A stretch of 64,000 nt of DNA from Allokutzneria sp. A3M-2-11 16 (GCF_024213555.1 NZ_JANAVO010000002.1:418269-482268); one strand, 5' to 3'; counted from the stretch's first letter, positions 25,641 through 33,842 are shown. Numbers and translations: made by a program. The notes: generated by a model from the letters alone, not told the origin.

Positions 25641-26607
25641 CGACGAGCGTGGCGGGCAGCAGCACCTCCCGGCTCGGCGAGTCGTCCCCGTCGAGCCGGG
25701 CGAAGAGCAGCCGCGCCGCCGTCGTCCCGATCTCCACCGGGTCCTGCGCGAGGACGGTCAGCGGCGGGGAGAGCCGGTCCGCGAGCACGATGTCGTCGAA
25801 GCCCACCACCGCCGTGCCCTCGCCGCACGCCGCCACCGCCCGCACCGCGCCGATGGTGATCAAGTCGTTCGCCGCGAACAACGCGGTCGGCGGGCGCGCC
25901 GAGCCCAGCAGCTCCACGGCGGCCTGCTCCGCCGACGCCGCATCACGCAGACCTTGCCGGACCAGCTCCGGGTCGAACGCCTCGCCCATCGCGTCGCGAT
26001 AGCCCTGAAGTCGTTGCCGCGCAGTCCAAATCGAGGCGAGGTCGCCGAGGTAACCGATCCGGGAGTGGCCGTGCTCCAGCAGGTGCCGCACTCCGCGCGC
26101 CGCCGCGGTGCGGCCGTCGACGAGCACCGCGTCCACCGGCAGCCCGTTGGCGGGCCGGTCCACGAAAACGACCGCGACGCCGGTCAGCGCGTCCCGCCAC
26201 ATCTCCGTGTCGGTCGGCACCGCGATCAGCCCGTCCACGCGGTGCGCGGTGAACGCCGCGACCAGCTCCCGTTCCCGCAGCCGGTCTTCCTTGGCGCTGC
26301 CGAAGAGCACCGTGAAGCCGTGCCCGCGGGCCTCTTCCTCGACCGCCCCGGCGAGCGCCGCGTAGAACGGGTTCGCGATGTCGTCCACCAGCAACGCGAT
26401 CACCATCGACCCGTGGTTGCGCCTGCGCAGCGTGCTGGCGGCGTGGTTGAGCTGGTAGCCGAGGCGGGTGATCGCCTCCCGCACCCGTTCCGCGGTGCTC
26501 GGCCGGACCCCGACGGCCCCGTTGATCACGCGGGACACCGTCATCACCCCGACCCCGGCGGCGTCGGCGACGTCCCGCATGGTCGGCCGGGACTTGCTTC
26601 GTGCCAC
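25609..26607 (-). CDS. LacI-family transcriptional regulator
   Basis: 332 residues from the GTG at 26607 (GGGAG 6 bases upstream; a start 9 codons earlier is possible). The N-terminal helix-turn-helix MRDVADAAGVGVMTVSRVIN and hinge helix (HAASTLRRR) are classic, followed by the periplasmic-binding-protein-like sensor domain (65-330) with FVDRPANG and the GFDDIVLAD motif. It follows the FGGY kinase gene by 62 bases on the same strand and probably controls the kinase operon, sensing its sugar substrate. The palindrome TTCATG-N6-CATGAA lies just before its start. Confidence 0.9.
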   Translation of the reverse strand: MARSKSRPTMRDVADAAGVGVMTVSRVINGAVGVRPSTAERVREAITRLGYQLNHAASTLRRRNHGSMVIALLVDDIANPFYAALAGAVEEEARGHGFTVLFGSAKEDRLRERELVAAFTAHRVDGLIAVPTDTEMWRDALTGVAVVFVDRPANGLPVDAVLVDGRTAAARGVRHLLEHGHSRIGYLGDLASIWTARQRLQGYRDAMGEAFDPELVRQGLRDAASAEQAAVELLGSARPPTALFAANDLITIGAVRAVAACGEGTAVVGFDDIVLADRLSPPLTVLAQDPVEIGTTAARLLFARLDGDDSPSREVLLPATLVVRGSGESRPG

Positions 26608-26619
26608 GCTGGCTCCCGG

Positions 26620-26637
26620 TTCATGCACAATCATGAA
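26620..26637. promoter_or_regulatory. palindrome upstream of the LacI gene
   Basis: TTCATG (26620-26625) and CATGAA (26632-26637) are perfect arms around six bases, 12 bp before the LacI GTG and between it and the FGGY kinase stop. It could be an autoregulatory operator; it lacks the central CG usual for LacI-family operators. Confidence 0.35.
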
Positions 26638-26669
26638 TCACGTCAGCCGGACGCTACCAAGCCCGCGGA

Positions 26670-28157
26670 TCAGCGCCGCGCGGGGAACTGCTCACCGGTG
26701 GGCGGCAGGAATCTCCTGCGGTACAGCGCCTCGTAGCGGGCGGAGACCACCGGTCCCGAGGTGATCTCGGTCCGCTGCACGCCCGGGTCGACCGAGGCCA
26801 GCCCGGCGGCGGGCGCGGCCAGCAGCGCGGCGCCGACCAGCGTGGGGTCCCCGTTGACCGTGGTGGTCGGCCACGGGTTGACCGCGGCCTTGATCTGCGT
26901 CCAGCCGGGCAGCCGTTCCCCGCCGAGCACCGTGACCCGCGCGGGCAGCACGTTGGTGATCGCGGCGATCTCCTCCGACACCCAGCGCGCGTGGAACGCG
27001 GTGCCCTCCAGCACGGCGGCGGCCAGGTCGGCGAGGCTGTGCCGCTCGGTCACCCCGCGCAGCGCCAGCCTCCGGTGCGGGCGCGGCTGCGGCGCCGCGC
27101 AGCCGTGCAGGTACGGCTCGACCACGACCCCGGTCGGCCGCTCCGTGCTCTCGGCGACCAGGTCGAGGAACCGCTTCACCGCGTCCTTGCCGCCGTCCGG
27201 CTCGGCCAGCATCCGGCGCACGAACCACTCGGCCAGCCCGCTGCTGCTGGGCAGCTCGCCGATCATGCACCAGCGCGCGCCGTCCACGTAGCGCCCGGCG
27301 CTGGTCCCGGTGGCCACCAGCGCGGACGGGTCGGCGAGCCGGTCGGCGACGGCGATCACCGCCTCGGTCGAGCCCGCCGAGTCGGCCAGCTGGCCCGGTG
27401 CCCGCACCCCGGCCGCGTACGCGCCGACGAGGTGGTCGTGCCCGGCGATGACAACGGGCGTGCCCGCGTACAGGCCGGTGCCGACCGCGACGGACTCGGT
27501 GACCTGACCGGTGACCTCACCGCGGGCCAGCACCGGGGGCAGCTGGGAGCGGCGCAGTCCGGCGAGCGCCAGCAGGTCGGCGTCGAACTCGCCGTTGCGC
27601 ACGTCGAAGGCCATCGTGCGCTGGGCGAGGGTGACGTTGGTGCTCAGTTCCCCGGTCAGTGCCAGGGCGACCAGGTCGGCGACGCTGACCCAGCACCGAG
27701 TCTTCCGCAGCACCCCGGCCGCGTGCTCGCGCAGCCACAACCACTTCGGCAGCGGGTGCCGCGCGTGCACGGGCAGCCCGGTGGTCGCGGCCAGCGACAC
27801 CGCGCCGAGTTCCCGGTCCAGCCACGCCGTCTGCGCGGCGGCCCGCCCGTCGGCCCAGGAAAGCATGGGGTGCAACGGTTTCAGGTCCGCGTCGAGCGCG
27901 ACCCCGGTCTCGGCCATGCTGGCGACGCCGATGGCCTCCGGGGCGGTGCCCGCCACGCTGACGCACTCCGCGAGGCAGTCCAGCACCACCTGGACGATCC
28001 GGTCGGCGTCGTAGTGCTGGCCGCCCTGCCCGCGCGGGGTGGGCCGGACCAGCCGCACGACCGGGACCCCGTCCACCCCGAACAGGCCGACCTTGATGTT
28101 GCCGCTGCCGACGTCGACCCCGGCGAGCAGGCGACGGGGAGCCGCCGCGCTGCTCAT
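26670..28157 (-). CDS. FGGY-family carbohydrate kinase
   Basis: 495 residues with the two-domain actin-like fold: the phosphate-1 loop GVDVGSGNIKVGLF near the N-terminus, the substrate segment PMLSWADGRAA at about 95-105, and the second domain with AGHDHLVGAYAAG and the C-terminal VLGGERLPGWTQIKA adenosine motif. It would phosphorylate a sugar or polyol. The ATG overlaps the TGA of the DUF1537 gene (ATGA). Pairing with a four-carbon acid-sugar kinase and a LacI regulator suggests an aldonic or tetronic acid pathway; the aldolase, epimerase and transporter genes are not in this cluster. Confidence 0.9.
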   Translation of the reverse strand: MSSAAAPRRLLAGVDVGSGNIKVGLFGVDGVPVVRLVRPTPRGQGGQHYDADRIVQVVLDCLAECVSVAGTAPEAIGVASMAETGVALDADLKPLHPMLSWADGRAAAQTAWLDRELGAVSLAATTGLPVHARHPLPKWLWLREHAAGVLRKTRCWVSVADLVALALTGELSTNVTLAQRTMAFDVRNGEFDADLLALAGLRRSQLPPVLARGEVTGQVTESVAVGTGLYAGTPVVIAGHDHLVGAYAAGVRAPGQLADSAGSTEAVIAVADRLADPSALVATGTSAGRYVDGARWCMIGELPSSSGLAEWFVRRMLAEPDGGKDAVKRFLDLVAESTERPTGVVVEPYLHGCAAPQPRPHRRLALRGVTERHSLADLAAAVLEGTAFHARWVSEEIAAITNVLPARVTVLGGERLPGWTQIKAAVNPWPTTTVNGDPTLVGAALLAAPAAGLASVDPGVQRTEITSGPVVSARYEALYRRRFLPPTGEQFPARR

Positions 28158-29428
28158 CCCGCGAACGCGCTGACGAGCCTGCGCAGCGCGTCGTCCTCGC
28201 CGACCGAGCCCGGCACCACCACGAAAGGCCGGTTCTCCAGCAGCCACAGGGGAACCCCGGGCATCAGCTGCCCGGCGACGGTGGCCGTCCGGGCCCGGAA
28301 CCCGTCGGTGGCCACCCGGGAGGAGGTGATCCCGCCCTTGACGATCACGCTGTCCACGGTCGGTGCCACCACCGCGACGATCTCGGCGATCGAGTCCAGC
28401 AGCATCGCGGGCGTGTCCTGCCCGGTGTGCGCGGAGCGCTCCGTGCTGAGCACCGCGACCCCGTGCTCGGCCAGTTCGGCGGAGATCCGCGCGGTCAGCT
28501 CGCCCACCATGTCCGGGCAGCCGCCGATCGCGGCCGCCGTGGACATCTCGATCCTCCGGTTCGCGAGTTCGCCGAGCGCGGCGACCTGCCGGGTGCTGGT
28601 CTCGGTGACCGAACCGCACACCACCAGCAGCCTGCCCCGCCCCTTGAGCTTGGACTCGTCGATGGTCCGGGAGCGCAGGCAGGCGCGCACCGTCGCGAAG
28701 GAGACACCGGAGCGGACGACGACGGACTTGCCGGAGCGCTCGGCGGCGATCAGGCCCGCGGAGATCGTCTCCAGGTCGGAGTACTCGGTGGCGTCCGGCA
28801 CGACGACCTCGTGCGGCCCCGCGTCGAAGAGCGCGTCCCGCACCGCGGTGGGACCGGCCTCGCGCAGCGCGTCCAGGCTGACCGTGCGGGCCTTCCACCG
28901 GCCCTGGGTGACCTCGTCGACCCAGTCGGCGATGGCGTGGCTGCGGTAGCCGAACACGCGGTCGCGGGCGAACTCGGTCTCGGCGGCGGGCACCGCCTGA
29001 CCGTCCACGCTGATGTGGTGCACGCCGTCCCTGGTGAACCGGCCGCGCTCCAGGAACGCCGGGACGAACAGCCCCGAGGTGTTCTGCGAGACGGCTTCCA
29101 TCTCCGGGAAGACGTGCCCGCGCAGCGCGGAGTCTCCGCGTAACAGGAAGGCGATCTCCTGGCCCGCGGCCTTCGCGGCCGTCCTGGCCTGCTCCGCGAT
29201 CCCCGACACCATGGCGGCGGCGGTGGACCGGGGCAGTCCCCGGGTGTTGGACAACGCGAACACGGCCTTGCGGTGGCCGCGCAGGAACGCGTCGAAGGCG
29301 GCGGTGTCCGGGCGCAGGACGACGTCGATGTCGGAAGCCGTATGGGTTCCGGTGGGGTCGTCGTCGATGATGACGACCCTGCGGTGGTCGTCGGCGGCGG
29401 CGAACACCTCATGGGTGGCAGCAGTCAA
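28154..29428 (-). CDS. DUF1537 four-carbon acid sugar kinase (OtnK/DtnK-like)
   Basis: 424 residues. The N-terminal domain begins with VVIIDDDPTGTHTASD and contains FALSNTRGLP and FLLRGDSALRGH, the sugar-binding signature of this family; the C-terminal domain with VIVKGGITSSRVA and VVVPGSVG is the nucleotide-binding half. Relatives phosphorylate D-threonate, D-erythronate or 3-oxo-tetronate. The start is TTG (29426-29428) with AGGA 6 bases upstream; no ATG is available at the right place. It is the first gene of a kinase-kinase-LacI operon. Confidence 0.9.
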   Translation of the reverse strand: MTAATHEVFAAADDHRRVVIIDDDPTGTHTASDIDVVLRPDTAAFDAFLRGHRKAVFALSNTRGLPRSTAAAMVSGIAEQARTAAKAAGQEIAFLLRGDSALRGHVFPEMEAVSQNTSGLFVPAFLERGRFTRDGVHHISVDGQAVPAAETEFARDRVFGYRSHAIADWVDEVTQGRWKARTVSLDALREAGPTAVRDALFDAGPHEVVVPDATEYSDLETISAGLIAAERSGKSVVVRSGVSFATVRACLRSRTIDESKLKGRGRLLVVCGSVTETSTRQVAALGELANRRIEMSTAAAIGGCPDMVGELTARISAELAEHGVAVLSTERSAHTGQDTPAMLLDSIAEIVAVVAPTVDSVIVKGGITSSRVATDGFRARTATVAGQLMPGVPLWLLENRPFVVVPGSVGEDDALRRLVSAFAG

Positions 29429-29782
29429 GACCGGTCCTGCCGATGAGCGGTGAGCGGTGTGATGCAGGGCACTGCCGAACCTCTCGCATCGGGGCCTGGG
29501 CTGTCAACAATCTGACGACCCTTCGGGAATATTCGGGTGCATCGGTGGAGAACCACCGAAGAGGATCTTCGGTGGTCGACCTCGATTTCGGCGGCAGCCA
29601 CGCCGGAGGGGACGAGACGGGCCTGGCCCGGTGGTGACTGGAGAAGGTCACCACCGGGCCAGGTCCCCACCGGCGCCACTCCGGCTGGTCGCCCAGCCGG
29701 TGCAGGGTCGTGGGCCGGATCGCCCCGACTGGCAGGTCTGGGCCGACCCCCGAAGCCGGCCCAGGCGATGCCGTGCGGCTGG
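29429..29782. other. 354-bp gap between the DUF1537 operon and the LuxR-type regulator
   Basis: No convincing gene is present. On the minus strand TTGACA (29507-29502) is a possible -35 for the DUF1537 operon, within the small palindrome GTCA-ACAATC-TGAC, but no good -10 follows at the right distance. The far half holds a long perfect hairpin (29622-29663) that I read as the terminator of the LuxR-type gene. Confidence 0.5.
29622..29663 (-). terminator. 17-bp perfect hairpin downstream of the LuxR-type regulator
   Basis: Arms CCTGGCCCGGTGGTGAC (29622-29638) and GTCACCACCGGGCCAGG (29647-29663) are perfect complements around an 8-nt loop. It lies about 120 bases beyond the response-regulator stop and has no T-run, like many actinobacterial terminators. 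Confidence 0.65.
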
Positions 29783-30568
29783 CTAGCTCGCCGACCGGCG
29801 GGCGCCGGTCATCACGGGCTCGGCGTCCAGGACGCGCAGGCCCCCGCCGAAGCCCTCGGGCCCCGGCACGAGCAGCCCGTTGGACAGGGCGTTGGCCACG
29901 GCCGCCGCCCGGTCGCTGACGTGCAGCTTGGAGAAGACCCGCTGCAGGTGGGTCTTCACGGTGGTCTCGGCGACGAAGAGCCTGCGGCCGATCTCGGCGT
30001 TGGTCAGCCCCTCGGCGACCAGGCGGAGCACGTCCAGCTCGCGGCCGGAGAGCACCGAACGGCTCTCCTGCCTGCGCAGCCGCGGCATCCGGCCGGGGAC
30101 GGGCAGCAGCTGCGACGGCATGGCCGCGACGCCGCTGCGGGCCTGGCGGACCGCGGAGATCAGCTCCTCCGGCGCGGCGGTCTTGAGCACGAAGCCCATC
30201 GCGCCCGCCTCCAGCGCCGCCCCGGCCCGCGCCTGGTTGTCGGAGAAGACGACGACCACGACGGGCAGGCGGGTGCGCAGGACGGCCTTGATGACCTCGA
30301 TGCCGTCGACCTCGCCGAGGTCGATGTCCACCAGGACCACGTCCGGGCGCGCCGCGCAGACCTGGTCCACGACGCGGGCGCCACCACCGACGGCACCGAC
30401 GAAGGCGAAGTCGGGGTGCCTGCCGAAACAGGCCCGCAACCCTTCAGCCACGACCGGGTGACGGTCGACGGCGAGCACGCGCAGCCTGGTGTCCTGCGGT
30501 TCCTCGCGCGAGCAGGTGCACGAAAGTTCGCGTGGCCGCAGGTCAGGCGGCGGAGTGTGCAGCGACAT
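29783..30568 (-). CDS. NarL/LuxR-family response regulator (orphan)
   Basis: 261 residues from the ATG at 30568 (GGAAAGG 8 bases upstream). After a 30-residue extension, the receiver domain (about 30-150) shows VLAVDRHPVV for the acidic pocket, LVDIDLGEVDG with the phosphoacceptor Asp, and VLKTAAP with the conserved Lys. A LuxR-type HTH (185-250) contains LSGRELDVLRLVAEGLTNAEIGRRL. No histidine kinase is adjacent, so the partner is elsewhere. A clear promoter lies upstream (30655-30684). The neighbour upstream is the XRE-TPR/peptide pair; any functional link is speculative. Confidence 0.9.
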   Translation of the reverse strand: MSLHTPPPDLRPRELSCTCSREEPQDTRLRVLAVDRHPVVAEGLRACFGRHPDFAFVGAVGGGARVVDQVCAARPDVVLVDIDLGEVDGIEVIKAVLRTRLPVVVVVFSDNQARAGAALEAGAMGFVLKTAAPEELISAVRQARSGVAAMPSQLLPVPGRMPRLRRQESRSVLSGRELDVLRLVAEGLTNAEIGRRLFVAETTVKTHLQRVFSKLHVSDRAAAVANALSNGLLVPGPEGFGGGLRVLDAEPVMTGARRSAS

Positions 30569-30654
30569 GACAGACCTTTCCACTGGCCCCCGGGACAGAG
30601 CTGACAACGTGGAATCGCAACTTGCCGCGAGTGTTGACAACTTCTGACAACCCG

Positions 30655-30684
30655 ATCCTACTTAAGTAGGCCTCCGTCAGTCAA
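30655..30684 (-). promoter_or_regulatory. promoter of the LuxR-type regulator with palindromic -10
   Basis: Minus strand: -35 TTGACT (30684-30679), an 18-nt spacer, and -10 TAGGAT (30660-30655). The perfect 14-bp palindrome CCTACTTAAGTAGG (30657-30670) covers the -10, so a bound protein would block it. The leader of about 80 nt contains two TTGTCAG/TTGTCAAC boxes. Confidence 0.65.
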
Positions 30685-30805
30685 CACGTGTGTCATCGGG
30701 ATGGGCAGCGTCTTCCGCCCCGGCAACGCGCCGTTAACCTGCAAGTAGGTACGGCCGGAGTAGCCCGGACGCGTGTCGTTCGGCCAGAGTACGCCGCGGC
30801 GCCGC

Positions 30806-30823
30806 TTGTCAAACTGTTGACAA
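30806..30823. promoter_or_regulatory. TTGTCAA-N4-TTGACAA palindrome
   Basis: Perfect 7-bp arms around ACTG in the gap between the XRE and LuxR-type genes. The half site recurs as TTGACAAC at 30634 and TCTGACAAC at 30643 closer to the LuxR-type gene, so it may be a set of operator sites for one regulator, possibly the response regulator itself. Confidence 0.45.
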
Positions 30824-30877
30824 CCCGTCCCGTACCACCGAGTCACGTTGACGGGCCCGGCTCGCCCTTTTACCCTT

Positions 30878-30920
30878 CTGCCCGTGAACACAGTGGGTGA
30901 GCACCACTGTGAACGGGCAG
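30878..30920. terminator. bulged hairpin downstream of the XRE gene
   Basis: CTGCCCGT (30878-30885) pairs with ACGGGCAG (30913-30920) and CACAGTGG (30889-30896) with CCACTGTG (30904-30911), leaving a small internal loop. It is 125 bases beyond the XRE stop and has no T-run. Confidence 0.4.
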
Positions 30921-31045
30921 CACCATGGCGCGATGGACCTACCTTCGTAGCCACTCAGTCAGGGCCAACCATGACAGTGTGTGACAGGCGAGCGGGCGGC
31001 TCGCGGGACGGCGAGCCGGTCTCCCCAGGGGCAGGGGAGCGCCGG

Positions 31046-32374
31046 CTACGCGCGTGCGCGCTGATCGCGCAGGGTCTGCACGGACAACGAGGCCACCTCT
31101 TTGAGCAGCGCCGGGCGCACCTCGTCCGGATCGGCCGAGTCCAGGTGCTGCAGCAGCTCGTCCAGCGCGCTGAGCCGCCGCTCCTCCCGCCCCAGCTGGG
31201 CACTGAGCCGCACGATGGTCATCAGCGCCCGCATCTGGTCTGCGGTGTCCAGGGGTCCGGTCAGCGCGCTCTCCGCATGATCGAGAGCGCTTTCCAGCTG
31301 CCCCGAGCGAACCGCGACGGCCGCGCGCATCAGCGCGACCTGCGAGTCGACCTGGCTGTTGGCGGCCCGGCGCAGCTCGGTGACCTCTTCGAGCAGGGAC
31401 TCGGGGGAGACCGGCAGCGGCAGCTCGAAGTTCAGCACCATGTAGACGGCGGTGAGCCGGACCCGGCACCACAGGTCGGTGCCGATGGCTCCCGCCGGGT
31501 GCGCCAGGGCGGCCTGGATCTGCTCGGCGGCCTGGTCCAGGAAGCCCGCCCGGGTCAGGGCGCCCGCGTAGGTCCAGTGCATGGTGACCGCGGCCTCGGT
31601 GAACGTGGAGCGGCCGCGCCAGTCCGGGACGTCCGGCGGTCCGGCGTTGACCAGCTCGATGCCCCGGGCGCACACCTGGAGCGCCTCGTCGATCCGGCGG
31701 GCCTCCGCCAGCGAGGACGCCAGCGAGACCGACGCGCGCAGGCGCAGCGGCCACGCCTGGCCCGGGGGGAATCCGGCGTTGGCCAGGCCCTCCGCCTCCA
31801 GCAACGCCTTCTGCGCCAGCTCGGCGGCCTCGCGGAAACGACCGAGGTTGCGCAGCGCGGCGGCGTTGAGCGTTTCGGTGACGACCTTGGCGGACGCGGG
31901 CAGACCCCGGTACATCGGCTCGATCGCCTCGAGCCGGTCCGCGACCTCCTGGGTGCGGCCGAGCTTGCTGGCGCACGCGGCGGCGACGTACTCGCAGAAC
32001 CACCGGTCCTGCGGGTCGCGGACGTTCTCCCGCAGGGCGTCGAGCACCTCCAGCGCCGCGTCCGGCCTGCCCTCCAGGAGCAGGTCCATCACGCGGGCGC
32101 CGCCCACCATGAACTCACCACCGCTGACGCGGGTGCCGTTGTCGAGCCCGGCGAAGGACTCGGTCGGCACCCCCAGCCGCGCGGCGAGCTGTTCCACCAC
32201 CTTGGGAGTCGGCGTGCGTTGCCCGGACTCCAGACGGGACAGGTAGCTGCTCGACAGCCCTTCACCGGCGAGGTCGCGTTGGGTCAGACCTCGGGAAACA
32301 CGAAGAGCACGCAGTCGGTCACCGAACGTGGCAGGCAGCTCGCGTTCGGCGCTGACTCGATCGGCAGATGTCAT
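31046..32374 (-). CDS. XRE-family regulator with TPR-like sensor domain
   Basis: 442 residues. An N-terminal lambda-repressor-type HTH (about 15-75) contains LRALRVSRGLTQRDLAGEGLSSSYLSRLESG. The rest (90-440) is a series of paired helices with TPR character (AAALRNLGRFREAAELAQKAL; ARRIDEALQVCARGIEL), the layout of peptide-responsive RRNPP-type regulators and of many actinobacterial XRE regulators. The ATG at 32374 has no ribosome site; TAGCTA six bases upstream could be a -10 for a leaderless mRNA. The start lies inside a perfect TGTCATGACA palindrome. A gene for a short, possibly secreted peptide starts 27 bases away on the other strand. Peptide sensing is inference. Confidence 0.87.
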   Translation of the reverse strand: MTSADRVSAERELPATFGDRLRALRVSRGLTQRDLAGEGLSSSYLSRLESGQRTPTPKVVEQLAARLGVPTESFAGLDNGTRVSGGEFMVGGARVMDLLLEGRPDAALEVLDALRENVRDPQDRWFCEYVAAACASKLGRTQEVADRLEAIEPMYRGLPASAKVVTETLNAAALRNLGRFREAAELAQKALLEAEGLANAGFPPGQAWPLRLRASVSLASSLAEARRIDEALQVCARGIELVNAGPPDVPDWRGRSTFTEAAVTMHWTYAGALTRAGFLDQAAEQIQAALAHPAGAIGTDLWCRVRLTAVYMVLNFELPLPVSPESLLEEVTELRRAANSQVDSQVALMRAAVAVRSGQLESALDHAESALTGPLDTADQMRALMTIVRLSAQLGREERRLSALDELLQHLDSADPDEVRPALLKEVASLSVQTLRDQRARA

Positions 32375-32378
32375 GACA
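32369..32378. promoter_or_regulatory. TGTCATGACA palindrome over the XRE start codon
   Basis: A perfect 10-bp palindrome that includes the XRE ATG, within the 27-bp gap separating it from the divergent peptide gene. ATGACA half sites recur at the LuxR-type gene start (30566) and in the terminator stem beyond the peptide gene (32744). It is a candidate autoregulatory operator acting on both genes. Confidence 0.4.
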
Positions 32379-32401
32379 GGTAGCTACTCAAGGAGGCAGG
32401 C

Positions 32402-32719
32402 ATGCTTGTTGCCTTTCTGATGACACTGTACGCGGGAATTCTTTCACCGCTAGACAGTGGCGTTCAATCCACCGATACCACTTCGACACTCAGCGCGCCG
32501 ATGCAGCAGGTCCAGGCGCCTCCGAGTCACAAGCCATGCGACATCGCATGGCCGTTCTGCCAGCCTCCGAACCCGAAGTCCGCCGTCGCCGAACTTGCCA
32601 TGGACCCGGGTGGCATCGGTAACCCCGGCGGGATCGAGTGGCCGGACTCACTCGGCACCACCCTCGCCAGCAGCAGGCCGCCGAAGACGGGGCCAGGCGT
32701 CGAGTGGCCGAACTCCTGA
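32402..32719 (+). CDS. 105-residue peptide precursor with repeated WP motifs
   Basis: ATG at 32402 with a near-ideal AAGGAGG site five bases upstream, so it is very likely translated. Residues 2-17 are hydrophobic (LVAFLMTLYAGILSPL), like a short export signal, although no basic residue precedes them. The rest is Pro/Gly/Ser-rich and low in structure, with three repeats of one core: DIAWPF (47-52, between C46 and C53), GIEWPDS (77-83) and GVEWPNS (99-105, the exact C-terminus). I recognise no family. Divergent pairing with an XRE-TPR regulator suggests a signal-peptide precursor, the repeats being candidate mature peptides. A hairpin terminator follows. Confidence 0.7.
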   Translation: MLVAFLMTLYAGILSPLDSGVQSTDTTSTLSAPMQQVQAPPSHKPCDIAWPFCQPPNPKSAVAELAMDPGGIGNPGGIEWPDSLGTTLASSRPPKTGPGVEWPNS

Positions 32720-32743
32720 CCGCCGGGGTCGAATAGCGCCGAC

Positions 32744-32794
32744 ATGACATGAGGGACGGGGTGCCAGCGAGGGCAGCATCCCGTCCCTTGTCAT
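32744..32794. terminator. long hairpin between the peptide and DedA genes
   Basis: ATGACA and AGGGACGGG (32744-32760, two-base bulge) pair with CCCGTCCCT and TGTCAT (32780-32794), giving a 15-bp stem. It lies 25 bp after the peptide stop and 37 bp before the end of the convergent DedA gene, so it can act as a bidirectional terminator. Confidence 0.7.
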
Positions 32795-32830
32795 ATCCGG
32801 GTCATGCCCGGGGACTGAAGAGCAGCGCGG

Positions 32831-33496
32831 TCAGTGCGCCTCCTCCAGCTGCTTCTCCTCCTCCGGAGGCGTCGCGGCGGCGGCCTTCTTGGCCTTGCTC
32901 TTGCGGACCAGCAGGAACACCGCGGCGGCGAGGACGACGGCGCCGAGCACGACGAAGCCGGCGGTGCTGAGCTTGTCCTCGATCTGCTTGGCGGCCTCAC
33001 CGGCCATGGCGGCGATGCTGACGTGCAACGCGGCCCACGGTGCCGCGCCGCAGATCGAGGCGATCAGCAGCTTCGGGTAGGCCAGGCCCGCGGTACCGGC
33101 GGCGGCCGGGGTCAGCGAGCGGACGACGGGCAGCCACCTGGCGAAGAACACCGCCCACGCGCCGCGGCGGCGGATCAGCGCGGTGGCCTTGTCCCAGTTG
33201 TCCTGGCCCATCTTCTTGATGATCCGGGTCTCCCTGAGCTTGCCGCCGAAGCGCCTGCCGATCAGGTAACCGGTGGAGTCACCGGCGACGGCGGCCAGCG
33301 TGACGACGGCCCACATCACGATGCCGGTGCCGAGCGACTTGACGGTGCTCGCGGCGACCAGCAGCCCCACCTCGCCGGGCACGAAGATGCCGAGGCCGAC
33401 GGTGGTCTCGCCGAAGGTGAAGGCCGCGGCGGCGGCGAGTACCAGCGGCTGCGGCAGCCCGGCGATGGACTCCAGGCCGTCAGTGATCAGTCCCAC
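32831..33496 (-). CDS. DedA family membrane protein
   Basis: 221 residues from the GTG at 33496 (GGGGGAAG upstream). The membrane-embedded SNARE-associated/DedA core has the ends GIFVPGEVGLLVAAS and FFARWLPVVRSLTPAAAG, the latter carrying the conserved arginines of the family, followed by a last helix and a Lys/Glu-rich cytoplasmic tail (KSKAKKAAAATPPEEEKQ). DedA proteins act as lipid scramblases or flippases, including undecaprenyl-phosphate recycling. It is a single-gene unit, convergent with the peptide gene. Confidence 0.9.
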   Translation of the reverse strand: MGLITDGLESIAGLPQPLVLAAAAAFTFGETTVGLGIFVPGEVGLLVAASTVKSLGTGIVMWAVVTLAAVAGDSTGYLIGRRFGGKLRETRIIKKMGQDNWDKATALIRRRGAWAVFFARWLPVVRSLTPAAAGTAGLAYPKLLIASICGAAPWAALHVSIAAMAGEAAKQIEDKLSTAGFVVLGAVVLAAAVFLLVRKSKAKKAAAATPPEEEKQLEEAH

Positions 33497-33842
33497 GGAT
33501 CTACTTCCCCCAGATGCGGTGTGCGGGATCGGGTGCACGGGCCGTGATCGGCGTCCCCCGGCGGCCCAGCGGCCTACCCTATCCGGGCGATCATGGCCGC
33601 GAATCGGTATTGGGGGGTAATGTCCGTTCCGTCCGAAGATCGACGATCGGGGGGATCGGGACGGGGCAGGATCGGCAGTGCCGCTCGCGACCTACTCCCC
33701 TGACCGGCTGAATTCAAGTTCCCGGAGGTGGGAACTTGCTCCCCGTAGATCGTTTTCGGTACTGATGATGGGGACGCAGGTCACACCTGGGACCTCGCAC
33801 GACAACTGACTCCCGACGCGGGTAGGGCCTGGAGGAGCCGTC
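33497..33842. other. 346-bp gap upstream of the small ORF and SulP gene
   Basis: No gene is supported in this stretch. It contains a perfect hairpin CAAGTTCCC-GGAGGT-GGGAACTTG (33715-33738), whose loop is a Shine-Dalgarno-like GGAGGT. The promoters of the DedA gene and of the SulP operon should lie here but I see no confident hexamers. Confidence 0.5.

Larger units (their letters stand above)
30569..31045. other. 477-bp regulatory gap between the XRE and LuxR-type genes
   Basis: No gene with a credible ribosome site is seen. The gap holds repeated TGACAAC boxes (30602, 30634, 30644), a perfect TTGTCAA-ACTG-TTGACAA palindrome (30806-30823), the promoter of the LuxR-type gene (30655-30684) and a bulged hairpin (30878-30920) that may terminate the XRE transcript. 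Confidence 0.6.

Noticed and set aside
33592-33702. A 36-codon ORF starting ATGGCCGCG
   Set aside because: No ribosome site and a low-complexity Gly/Arg/Ser product.
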